NCBI RefSeq assembly: GCF_001704415.2
Contig: NC_030826.1
Span: 53,463,362 to 53,527,361, forward strand
Direction of reading: 5' to 3'
Length of the DNA stretch: 64,000 bases
From: Capra hircus
Lineage: Eukaryota > Chordata > Mammalia > Artiodactyla > Bovidae
Shown here: positions 44,611-54,326 of the stretch, piece after piece
Layout: each line of letters begins with the position of its first letter
How positions within the stretch are numbered: the stretch's first letter is position 1
Position numbers and translations under genes: made by a program
Notes under the pieces: generated by a model
Seen by the model: only the letters and a program-made list of their open reading frames with translations
Told to the model about the DNA's origin: nothing
Database searches by the model: none

Positions 44611-44822
44611 GGCAGTGTTGTACAACACTTAGAGCACAGACTTTGCATGGTCCATCTTGCTGTGTTACCTTGGGGAGATGTCTCAACCTCTCTGTGCCCC
44701 TTTCCCCATTTGTTAAATAGGAATGACAGCAACAACAATAACAATGCCTTTGCAGTTATTATGAAGATTCAGTAAGATGGTGCATGAGAATGCTTTAAAC
44801 AGTGCCTGGCACTCAGCTAATT
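44611..44822 (+). mobile_element. MIR SINE, nearly full length
   Basis: Sense MIR: AGAGCACAGACTTTGCATGG, TGTGTTACCTTGGGGAG, CTCAACCTCTCTGTGCCCC, CCCCATTTGTTAAATAGG and AACAGTGCCTGGCACTCAGC. It is the clearest MIR in the window and about 200 bp long. It lies just upstream of the BovB composite. Confidence 0.85.
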
Positions 44823-44900
44823 TTTCTTTTTAGAGAATTTTACTTATAAATTCTACTGGAACCCCAAATCAGGTAGTGCAAGATACATTTTAAACACGGC

Positions 44901-45549
44901 TCAGTTCAGTTCAGTCGCTCAGTCATGTCCGACTCTTTGCAACCCCATGAATCGCAGCACCCCAGGCCTCCCTGTCCATCACCATCTCCCGGAGTTCACT
45001 CAGACTCACGTCCATCGAGTCCGTGATGCCATCCAGCCATCTCATTCTCGGTCATCCCCTTCTCCTCCTGCCCCCAATCCCTCCCAGCATCAGAGTCTTT
45101 TCCAATGAGTCAACACTTCACATGAGGTGGCCAAAGTACTGGAGTTTCAGCCTTAGCATCATTCCTTCCAAAGAAATCCCAGGGTTGATCTCCTTCAGAA
45201 TGGACTGGTTGGATCTCCTTGCAGTCCAGGGGACTCTCAAGAGTCTTCTCCAACACCACAGTTCAAAAGCATCAATTCTTTGGCGCTCAGCTTTCTTCAC
45301 AGTCCAACTCTCACATCCATACATGACCACAGGAAAAACCATAGCCTTGACTAGACGGACCTTAGTCGTCAAAGTAATGTCTGTGCTTTTGAATATGCTA
45401 TCTAGGTTGGTCATAACTTTTCTTCCAAGGAGTAAGCGTCTTTTAATTTCATGGCTGCAATCACCATCTGCAGTGATTTTGGAACCCCAAAAAATAAAGT
45501 CTGACACTGTTTCCACTGTTTCCCCATCTATTTCCCATGAAGTGATGGG
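44901..45549 (-). pseudogene. BovB 3' third: C-terminal ORF remnant and 3' UTR
   Basis: On the minus strand, positions 45549 down to 45121 encode the domain C-terminal to the reverse transcriptase (SDFIFWGSKITADGDCSHEI near the start, YGCESWT in the middle, LKLQYFGHLM at the end). A stop at 45118-45120 replaces the arginine codon of the usual CATGCGAAG (CGA to TGA, a CpG transition). The rest is 3' UTR ending in an ACTGAACTGAACTGA tail. The frame stays open for 132 codons, so the copy is fairly young. Confidence 0.85.
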
Positions 45550-45550
45550 A

Positions 45551-48167
45551 TCTTATGCAAGTAAGATGGTAGGTGTTATAAGAGGGCATCAGAGGGCAGA
45601 CACACTGAAACCGTACTCACAGAAAACTAGTCAATCTAATCACACTAGGACCACACCCTTGTCTAACTCAATGAAACCAAGCCATGCCTGCAGGGCAACC
45701 CAAGCCAGGCAAGTCATGGTGGAGAGGTCTAACAGAGCGTGGTCCACTGAAGAAGGGAATGGCAAGCCACTTCAGTATTCTTGCCTTGAGAACAGTAGGA
45801 AAAGGCAAAATGATAGGATACTGAAAGAGGAACTCCCCAGGTCATTAGGTGTCCAATATGCTACTGGAGATCAGTGGAGAAATAACTCCAGAAATAATGA
45901 AGGGATGGAGCCAAAGCAAAAACAATACCCAGTTGTGGATGTGACTGGTGATAGAAGCAAGATCCGATGCTGTAAAGACCAATATTGCATAGGAACCTGG
46001 AATGTCAGGTCCGTGAATTAAGGCAAATCGGAAGTGGTCAAACAAGAGATGGCAAGGGTGAACGATGACATTCTAGGAATCAGTGAACTAAAATGGACTG
46101 GAATAGGTGAATTTAACTCAGATGACCATTATATCTACTACTGCGGGCAGGAATCCCTCAGAAGAAATGGAGGAGCCATCATGGTCAACAAAAGTCCGAA
46201 ATGCAGTACTTGGATGCAATCTCAAAAATGACAGAATGATCTCTGTTCATTTCCAAGGCAAACCATTCAATATCACCGTTATCCATGTCTATGCCCCAAC
46301 CAGTAACGCTGAAGAAGCTGAAGTTGAACGGTTCTATGAAGACATACAAGACCTTTTAGAACTAACACCCAAAAAAGATGTCCTTTTCATTATAGGGGAC
46401 TGGAATGCAAAAGTAGGAAGTCAAGAAACACCTGGAGTAACAGGCAAATTTGGCCTTGGAATGCGGAATGAAGCAGGGCAAAGACTAATAGACTTTTGCC
46501 AAGAAAATGCACTGGTCATAGCAAACACCCTCTTCCAACAACACAAGAGAAGACTCTACACATGGACATCACCAGATGGTCAACACCAAAATCAGATTGA
46601 TTATATTCTTTGCAGCCAAAGATGGAGAAGCTCTATACAGTCAACAAAAACAAGACCAGGAGCTGACTGTGGCTCAGATCATGAACTCCTTATTACCAAA
46701 TTCAGACTCAAATTGAAGAAAGTAGGGAAAACCACTAGACCATTCAGGTATGACCTAAATCAAATCCCTTATGATTATACAGTGGAAGTGAGAAATAGAT
46801 TTAAGGGCCTACATCTGATAGATAGAGTGCCTGATGAACTATGGAATGAGGTTCGTGACATTGTACAGGAGACAGGGATCAAGACCATCCCCATGGAAAA
46901 GAAATGCAAAAAAGCAAAATGGCTGTCTGGGGAGGCCTTACAAATAGCTGTGAAAAGAAGAGAGGCAAAAAGCAAAGGAGAAAAGGAAAGATATAAGCAT
47001 CTGAATGCAGACTTCCAAAGAAGAGCAAGAAGAGATAAGAAAGCCTTCTTCAGCGATCAATGCAAAGAAATAGAGGAAAACAACAGAATGGGAAAGACTA
47101 GAGATCTCTTCAAGAAAATTAGAGATACCAAGGGAACATTTCATGCAAAGATGGGCTTGATAAAGGACAGAAATGGTATGGACCTAACAGAAGCAGAAGA
47201 TATTAAGAAGAGGTGGCAAGAATACACGGAAGAACTGTACAAAAAAGATCTTCACAACCAAGATAATCATGATGTGATCACTAATCTAGAGCCAGACATC
47301 CTGGAAAGTGAAGTCAAGTGGGCCTTAGAAAGCATCACTATGAACAAATCTAGTGGAGGTGATGGAATTCCAGTGAAGCTGTTTCAAATCCTGAAAGATG
47401 ATGCTGTGGAAGTGCTGCACTCAATATGCCAGCAAATTTGGAAAACTCAGCAGTGGCCACAGGACTGCAAAAGGTCACTTTTCATTCTAATTCCAAAGAA
47501 AGGCAATGCCAAAGAATGCTCAAACTACCACACAATTACACTCATCTCACATGCTAGTAAAGTAATGCTCAAAATTCTCCAAGCCAGGCTTCAACAATAC
47601 GTGAACCGTGAAATTCCTGATGTTCAAGCTGGTTTTAGAAAAGGCAGAGGAACCAGAGATCAAATTGCCAACCTCCGCTGGATCATGGAAAAAGCAAGAG
47701 AGTTCCAGAAGGACATCTATTTCTGCTTTATTGACTATGCCAAAGCCTTTGACTGTGTGGATCACAAGAAACTGTGGAAAATTCTGAAAGAGATGGGAAT
47801 ACCAGACCACCTGACCTGCCTCTTGAGAAATCTGTATGCAGGTCAGGAAGCAACAGTTAGAACTGGACATGGAACAACAGACTGGTTCCAAATAGGAAAA
47901 GGAGTATGTCAAGGCTGTATATTGTCACCCTGCTTATTTAACTTCTATGCAGAGTACATCATGAGAAATGCTGGGCTGGAAGAAACACAAGCTGGAATCA
48001 AGATTGCTGGGAGAAATATCAATAACCTCAGATATGCAGATGATACCACCCTTATGGCAGAAAGTGAAGAGGAGCTAAAAAGCCTCTTGATGAAAGTGAA
48101 AGAGAAGAGCAAAAAAGTTGGCTTAAAGCTCAACATTCAGAAAACGAAGATCATGGCATCCGGTCCT
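45551..48167 (+). pseudogene. Inverted BovB 5' segment: leader, endonuclease and reverse transcriptase
   Basis: The BovB frame starts at ATG 45905. It has a stop at 46019-46021 (TAA where a glutamine CAA is expected), resumes in the same frame, then loses 2 bp near 46190. After that it is open without interruption to 48167. Visible motifs: GDWNAK (from ~46396) and SDH (46674-46682) of the APE-type endonuclease; the RT fingers PKKGNAKECSNY; motif A FIDYAKAFDCVDH (~47727-47766); motif B QGCILSPCLFN; and the catalytic YADD (48033-48044). The protein nicks target DNA and reverse-transcribes RNA. The break at 48167 removes the C-terminus, so the copy is dead as it stands. Confidence 0.88.
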
Positions 48168-49100
48168 TCTCCGGTGGACCACATTTTGTCAGAACTCTCC
48201 GCCATGACCTGTCCATCTTGGGTGGCCCTACACGGCATGGCTCATAGTTTCATTGAGTTAGACAAGGCTGTGGTCCATGTGATCAGATTGGTTAGCGTTC
48301 TGTGATTGTGGTTTTCATTCTGTCTGCCCTCTGATGAAAGATAAGAGGCTTATGGAAGCTTCCTGATGGCAGAGACTGACTGAGGGGAAAACTGGGTCTT
48401 GTTCTGATGGGCGGGGCCGTGTTCAGTAAACCTTTAATCCAATTTTCTGTTGATGGGCAGGGCTGTGTTCCCTCCCTGTTCTTTGACCTGAGGCCAAACT
48501 ATGGTGGAGGTAATGAAGATGATGGTGACCTCCTTCACAAGGTCCCATGATGCACTGATGCACACAGTGCCCCCAACCCTGCAGCAGGCTACGGCCGACC
48601 TGTGCCTCCCCAGAGACTCCTGGACACACGGGCAAGTCTGGGTCAGTCTCTTGTGGGGTCGCTGCTCCTTTCTCCTGGGTCCTGGTGCGCACAATCTTTT
48701 GTTTATGCACTCCAAGAGTCAGTTTCCCCAGTCCTGTGAAAGTTCTGGCAGCTCTGTGGTGGGGTTAATGGTGACCTCCTCCAAAGAGGGCTCATGCCAT
48801 ACCCAGGTCTGCTGACCTAGAGCCCCTGCCCCTGCGGCGGTCCACTGCTGACCCATACCTCCGCAGGAGACACTCAGACACAGTTCTGGCTCAGTCTCTG
48901 GGGGGTCTCTGGGTCCTGGTGCACACAAGGTTTGTTTGAGCCCTCCAAGCATCTCTGGTGGGTGTGGGGTTTGATTCTAAATGCAATTTCGCCCCTCCTA
49001 CCATCTTGCTGGGGCTTCTCCTTTGCCCCTGGATATTTTTTTGGTGGGATCCAACATTCTCCTGTCATTGGTTGTTGAACAGCGAGTTGAACTGAACTGA
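48168..49100 (-). mobile_element. Long BovB-type 5' leader with tandem repeats
   Basis: Reverse-complemented, 48168-48335 aligns with the inverted leader at 45588-45756 at roughly three-quarters identity (shared CATCAGAGGGCAGACA and CTTGTCTAACTCAATGAAAC). It therefore is a second BovB leader in the opposite orientation. Beyond it, 48502-48718 and 48757-48957 are two imperfect tandem copies (shared TGGTGACCTCCT, GTCAGTCTCTTGTGGGGTC-like and GGGTCCTGGTGCGCACAA motifs), offset by 255 bp. Two GATGGGCGGGGCCGTGTTC-like repeats lie at 48406 and 48452. It probably served as promoter or 5' UTR. Confidence 0.6.
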
Positions 49101-49108
49101 ATTTTAAA

Positions 49109-49579
49109 TAAACTTTAGAGGAAATTTGCCAGTAATAAAAATAGCCAAATGTGGATGTTGATAAAAGCCTCAAGAAACGAGAGGCCTGGATTTTACACCC
49201 CACGACCACACCTGGGTATGTGATCTTGAGGGGTGCACTTGTCTCTCTGGTCTCTGGATGAGCCCCTAGTTAGGGATGTTAGGGATGGAATGGCCTGGGC
49301 AGGTGGCTGCTGGGGTCCTGACTTGGTCTTGCGACCTCTCCGTGTGGAGTGATGAGAAATCTTAGGCTCACAGCTTGCTACTCCAGGAGCAATTACATAC
49401 TATTCTTGTGGCTCCTCTGTGCTGCACACTGGCCCGTGACCACGATCTGCAGTGAAGAAACCGAGGCCCAGGTAGTTAACAACCGAAATCGCACCTTCCT
49501 GGCCATCGAGGACCTGAACCCAAGTCTCTGACCTTTGCCCAGGGTTCCTGTGGCCTCACAGTCTGTGGGTCTATGAGGC
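49109..49579. other. Unique block with MIR-like remnant
   Basis: Positions 49400-49535 weakly resemble antisense MIR (CAGTGAAGAAACCGAGGCC, then GACCTGAACCCAAGTCTCTG). No gene. Confidence 0.45.
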
Positions 49580-49875
49580 CTGTTTGTTTGTTTAAATTTA
49601 TTTTGTTATTTTTGGCTGTGCTGAGTCTTCGTTGCTGCGCACAGTTTTTCTCTAGCTGCAGCGAGCGGGGCCTACTCTCTAGCTGCAGAGTGCGGGCTTC
49701 TCACTGCGGTAGCCTCTCTTTTGTGGAGCACCGGCTCTAGAGCACGTGGGCTTCCATAGCTGTGTGCAGGCTATGTTGCCCTGAAGCACGGGGGTCCTCC
49801 CAGATCGGGGATTGAACCCGTGCCCCCTGCATTGGCAGGCAGATTCTTAACCCCTGGACCACCAGGGGAGTCCTG
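49580..49875 (-). mobile_element. CHR-type SINE, full length, antisense
   Basis: TTTGGCTGTGCTGAGTCTTC, GCGCACAGTTTTTCTCTAGC, GTGGAGCACCGGCTCTAGAG, GGGGATTGAACCCGTGCCCC and CTTAACCCCTGGACCACC, ending AGGGGAGTCC. The flanks repeat CCTGTTTGTTT (49579-49589 and 49872-49882), consistent with a target duplication. Confidence 0.9.
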
Positions 49876-50039
49876 TTTGTTTTTAATACATGGCCATCTG
49901 CAGCGTTAGCAACCCAGACAATCGATGCCAATGTGTCCAGGGAGGGGGCTGACCGGAGTTTGAATAGGAATATTCTGGAATGTGCTATTAGGGGCAAATG
50001 ACAGCCACGGATCAGGGATCTGGTGCTTGAGAAGTTACA

Positions 50040-50215
50040 AAGTACTCTGTTCACCTTATTTCGTCTATTCTTCCCAATGGCCTGTGAGGTCTTCATCCCA
50101 TTTCACAGATGCAAATAAGGCTCAGAGAGGCAAGGATTTGTCCACAGTCCCAGCGCCAGCAAGCACTGTAAAATCAGGGCTTGCACTTAGATCTTTGGGT
50201 TCTGAGTCCAAAGGC
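50040..50215 (-). mobile_element. MIR SINE, antisense
   Basis: GTGAGGTCTTCATCCCATTTC, ACAGATGCAAATAAGGCTC, AGAGAGGCAAGGATTTGTCC and TTTGGGTTCTGAGTCCAAAG are antisense MIR motifs in the right order. Confidence 0.7.
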
Positions 50216-51839
50216 ACCCTCTCTGAGATCCACTAGCATCCCATGAGCTGGTCAGGGCCCGCGGCCCTTTGCTCCTCTGAAGAAAACTCAGGCAGAAGTC
50301 TTGTCCTGTTCTCCAGGGAAACCGTGCTCTGCCATTGACCCATCACAGCTCAGGGGATACTGGGAAAATCTTTCTCAGGTGCAGAGACCCCTCCCTCACC
50401 CCATATTTGTTCTAAAAAGAGAGCCATCTACCCCAGGGAACATTCCCCAGGAATAATTGCTAAAAGGCCTAATTTTGGAGATAACCACCGTTATAAACGT
50501 CTCATTACTTTAATTAAAGTCTCATCCATCACTGACACGCTGTTCCCCGAAGCAAAGGGGCTCAGGCAGCAGCAGCCAGTATGTGATCCATGAAGAACCA
50601 CAGCGAGGGTTTGCAGAGCAGCCTCACCCCGCCTCCTTGTTTGAAGGCCAACGGCCCCGCCAGACCTTTCACGAATTTCCCCCTCCATAGCCCCAGTAAT
50701 CTGCACCCCTGCAAAGGCCCTCCCTGCCCCAGCTGCAAAGCCGAAACGACACTGAATGAACCAGGCTGTGACCGTCTTTATGGGAAGAGGTGATACCAAG
50801 AGCAGGGTATCTTGGGACACAGAGGGTGTGACCCCAACACGCATTCTTGTTTTGGGGTATCGGGATGTATCTGCCCCAATGGGGGTCCTTATAACCTCAG
50901 TTCACACAAAGCCCATTACTTACATTGGTCTATTCAATGTCACAGTAGCATTGGGAGAGTAATATACCTGTTTAACACGTTTAGGAACTGAAGTCCAAGA
51001 GGCAGGATGGAGTGGCCCGAGCTCACTTAGCTCATAGTGTGGGCTTTGAGGTTTGCGTGTGTGTCTCTGGAACTTTCTACATAAGCCCTGATGTCAGAGA
51101 AGTACCGCTTATCAAAGGGAAGGGTGGGAGCTGGGCCAGCCAGCCATAGGAGGGTTGAAGGGCAAGACCGGAGCTGATTTGGCTACAGCAGAGGGGGAGA
51201 GGCATGAGAACCTGAAGTCACAAGTGGTGGGAAGCCGAGTGCTCCAGTGCTGGGCTGAGTGGGCATGGGGGTGGCGGATGAGGACTTCCTGGCAGGAAGA
51301 TGATGGGGAGGTGATGATGGACAGGGGTGGTCTCTGGAGTGTCTCCCACAGGAACTGGGCCCCAGCCGGCAGGGCCCAGCCACAGAGCTGCCCTTCAAAG
51401 ACCAGGTGGCTGTTCCTGAGATGTTTCACAAGGCAGATACCAGGAGATGATGGAGACACTGAGGTTGAGAAGGGGCCTGAGTCAAATGGGACAAACATTG
51501 CAGGGTCTGAGTGTTGGGTGGGCTTGGACCCAAGGCCACGGGACACCAGGCACACCTATGTTAAGAGAGGCTGGGGAGGGATTGGGAGTAGGAAGCTGGG
51601 GTAGGGGCAGGAGAGGGAAAGGAGTGGAGGGGTGCAGGCAGACTGGTGAGAAGGAAAACCCCTGGGATTCCTGGTGGAATGAAGCCCAGGGGACCTTGGA
51701 CAGGAGTGGGATGGGCTTAGATGTCACCTGGGATCACCCTGGGCCTCAGGATCCAGATAAAAGGGCCCTCACCCCCTTTTTCATCCTGGGGGTCCACCTG
51801 ACTACACCGATGTGCCGCCTCTTCTCCTAAAATTTTGCC
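50216..51839. other. Unique block with small AT-rich island
   Basis: Positions 50445-50535 are AT-rich (GAATAATTGCTAAAAGG, CTAATTTTGGAG, ACTTTAATTAAAGTC), a palindromic TTTAATTAAA core. The rest is GC-moderate. Overlapping frames on both strands at 51112-51830 have no domain. No gene. Confidence 0.42.
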
Positions 51840-51985
51840 TTTTTTAGAATTCCCTATAAATGGAATCATACAATACATGGCCCTTTGGATCTGGCTCCGT
51901 TCACCCTGCCTAGCGGTTTGGATGTCCATTGTTTTGTGTTTGTGAGTATTAGCAGTTCAGGCTTCTTTACTGATGAATAGTGTCA
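51840..51985 (-). mobile_element. L1M fragment, left part of a split element
   Basis: Antisense L1: TTTTAGAATTCCCTATAAATGG, AATCATACAATACATGGCCC and ATCTGGCTCCGTTCACCC, up to TGATGAATAGTGT. The element continues at 52536 after a BovB insertion, in the expected order (the CCATTCATCTGTTGATGG-type segment). Confidence 0.75.
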
Positions 51986-52535
51986 CAAGCTGGAATCAAG
52001 ATTGCCGGAAGAAATATCAACGACAAACTTAGACACTGTATTAAAAAGCAGAGACATCACTTTGAAGACAAAGGTGGGTAGATTCAAAGCTGTGGTTTTT
52101 CCAGTAGTCATGTATGGATGTGAGATTTCTACCATAAATAAGCTTGAGTGCTGAATGGATGTTTTTGAACTGTGGTGTTGGAGAAGACTGGAGAGTCCCT
52201 TGAACAGCAAGGAGTTCAAACCAGTCCATCCTAAAGGAAATCAGTCCTGAATATTCATTGGAAGGACTGATGCTGAAGCTGAAGCTCCAGTACTCTGGCC
52301 ACATGATGTGAAGAACTGATTCATTGGAAAACACCCTGATGATGGGAAAGATTGAAGGCAAGAGGAGAAGAGGATGATGGAGGATGCGATGGTTGGTTGG
52401 CATCATCAACTCTATGGACATGAGTTTTAGCAAGCTCTGGCCGATGGTGAAGGACTGGGAAGCCTGGCATGCTGCAGTCCACGGGGGTGCAAAGAGTCGG
52501 ACACAGCTTAGCAACTGAACAACAAATGACAAGGG
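51986..52535 (+). mobile_element. BovB, 5'-truncated with internal deletion
   Basis: Starts in the RT domain (ACAAGCTGGAATCAAGATTGCC, AGAAATATCAAC). It then jumps to ACTGTATTAAAAAGCAGAGAC, so the segment that holds YADD in the 48.0-kb copy is missing. It then runs to the 3' end (GTCGGACACAGCTTAGCAACTGAAC). It sits inside the L1. Confidence 0.85.
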
Positions 52536-52785
52536 ATCCGTTGGGTGAAGAGATTGCCTATTTATCCGTTCACCTGTTGATGGACAGTGGGGTTGGCTCC
52601 AGTTTGGGGCAATTATGAATAAAGCTGTTGTGACTGTTTGCCCACCCGTCTCAGTAAGAATATACATTTCCTTTTTTCTTTGACCAATATTGAGAAAACG
52701 GGCTCACTGGGTCATATGCTACATGTGTGTTAAACTCTATGAGGAACAACAAAATTGTTTTCCTAAGTGGATGGACCTTCCTGCG
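52536..52785 (-). mobile_element. L1M fragment, right part of a split element
   Basis: Antisense L1: CCTATTTATCCGTTCACCTG, TTGATGGACAGTGGGGTTGG, ATGAATAAAGCTGTTGTGAC, GGGCTCACTGGGTCATATGC and TTGTTTTCCTAAGTGGATGG. It stops where the next BovB begins. L1 sequence does not resume after that BovB, so the right end was lost or truncated. Confidence 0.78.
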
Positions 52786-54097
52786 TTCAGTTCAGTCAGT
52801 TCAGCTCAGTCACTCAGTCGTGTCCAGCTCTTTGCTACCCCATGGACTGCAGCACGCCAGGCTTCCCTGTTCATCACCAACTCCTGGAGCTTACTTCAAA
52901 CTCACGTCCATCGAGTCAGTGATGACATCCAACCATCTTATCCTCTGTTGTCCCCTTCTCCTCTTGCCCTCAATCTTTCCCAGCATCAGAGTCTTTTCCT
53001 ATGAGTCAGTTCTTTGCATCAGGTGGCCAACGTATTGGAGTTTCAGCTTCAGCATTAGTCCTTCCAATGAATATTCGGGACTGATTTCCTTTAGGATGGA
53101 CTAGTTGGATCTCCTTGATGTCCAAGGGACTCTCAAGAGAGTTCTCTAATACCACAGTTGAAAAACATCAGTTCTTCGGTGCTCAGCTTTCTTTAAAGTC
53201 CGACTCTCTCATCCATACATGACTACTGGAAAAACCATAGTTTTGACTAGATGGACCTTTGTCGGCAAAGTAATGTCTCTGCTTTTTAATATGCTGTCTA
53301 GGTTGGTCATGGCTTTTCTTCCAAGGAGCAAGTGTCTTTTAATTTCATGGCTGCAGTCACCATCGACAGTGATTTAGGAGCCCCTCAAAATAAACTGTCT
53401 CACTGTTTTCACTGTTTTCCCATCTATTTGCCATGAAGTGATGGGACCAGATGCCATAATCTTAGTTTTCTGAATGCTGAGCTTTAAGCCAGCTTTTTCA
53501 CTCTCACTTTCATCAAGAGGCTCTTTAGTTCTTCATCACTTTCTGCCATAATGGTGGTGTCATCTGCATATCTGAGGTTGTTGATATTTTTCCCGGCAAT
53601 CTTGATTCCAGCTTGTGCTTCATCCAGCCCAGCATTTTGACTGATGTACTCTGCATATAAGTTAAATAAGCAGGGTGACAATATACAGCCTTGACCTACT
53701 CCTTTCTCGATATGGAACCAGTCTGTTGTTCCATGTCCAGTTCTAAATGTTACTTCTTGATCTGCATACAAATTTCTCAGGAGGCAGGTCAGGAGGTCTG
53801 GTATTCCCATCTCTTTCAGAATTTTCCACAGTTTGCTGTGATCCACACAGTCAAAGGCTTTGGCATAGTCAGTAAAGCAGATGTTTTACTGGAACTCTTG
53901 CTTCTCAGATGATCCAGCAGATGTTGGCAATTTGATCTCTGGTTCCTCTGCCTTTTCTAAATCCAGCTTGAACATCTGGAAGTTCACGGTTCACATACTG
54001 TTGAAGCCTGGCTTGGAAAATGTTGAACGTTGCTTTGCTAGCATGTGTGATGAGCGCAGCTGTGCAGTAGTTTGAATGTTCTTTGGCATTGCCCACC
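52786..54097 (-). mobile_element. BovB 3' 1.3 kb, antisense, with RT remnant
   Basis: From the tail (GTTCAGTTCAGTCAGTTCAG) at left to the RT-domain GNAKEHSNY motif near 54090. A 120-codon frame (53484-53846) keeps motif B (GQGCILSPCLFN) and YADD (~53559-53570). A second frame (53905-54111) keeps QAGFRKGRGTRDQIAN. Frameshifts and a deletion around 53885-53905 (loss of motif A region) separate them. The element is truncated in the RT fingers and cannot function. Confidence 0.88.
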
Positions 54098-54179
54098 CAC
54101 AGAGATTGCAAGTCTCACCTGTCCCTTGCCACTCCCTCATGCTAGAATGAAGGAAGGATCCTCAAGCCAAGATGAACGA

Positions 54180-54326
54180 TTTTTGTTGTTGTTGTTGTTT
54201 ATTTATTTTCTGTCTTTTGGCCATGCCACCTGGCATGTGGGATCTTAGTTCCCTGACCAGGAATTGAACCTACATCCTCTGCCTTGGAAGCTCAGAGTCT
54301 TAACCACCAGACTTCCAGTAAAGTCC
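54180..54326 (-). mobile_element. ART2/CHR-type tRNA SINE, antisense
   Basis: A TTG/TTTATTTATTT tail on the left, then CTTTTGGCCATGCCACCTGG, CATGTGGGATCTTAGTTCCC, TGACCAGGAATTGAACC and CTTAACCACCAGACTTCC. Short form, about 147 bp. Confidence 0.82.

Larger units (their letters stand above)
44887..49108 (-). mobile_element. Composite BovB LINE with internal 2.6-kb inversion
   Basis: A single 4.2-kb unit bracketed by the direct repeat ATTTTAAA (44887-44894 and 49101-49108). It has three parts. First, 44901-45549 is the minus-strand BovB 3' third. Second, 45551-48167 is plus-strand BovB from a 5' leader through endonuclease and reverse transcriptase, ending exactly where part one begins (CATCCGGTCC at the junction). 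Third, 48168-49100 is a long minus-strand leader. Parts one and two joined head to head are what twin priming produces. Part three supplies a second, diverged leader. That the leader beyond 48340 belongs to BovB rests on my recollection of ruminant copies. Confidence 0.82.

Noticed and set aside
45023..46021. 332-codon plus-strand frame
   Set aside because: It begins in the antisense of the BovB 3' third, crosses the inversion junction at 45550 and ends at the premature stop. Only the last ~38 codons are real BovB protein.
48168..48305. C-terminal end of the 732-codon frame
   Set aside because: Beyond 48167 the frame reads through the antisense leader, so these ~46 residues are not part of the BovB protein.
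44887..49108. A functional novel retroelement system
   Set aside because: The frame has a stop and a frameshift and lacks its C-terminus in sense order. The structure is best read as a rearranged BovB insertion.
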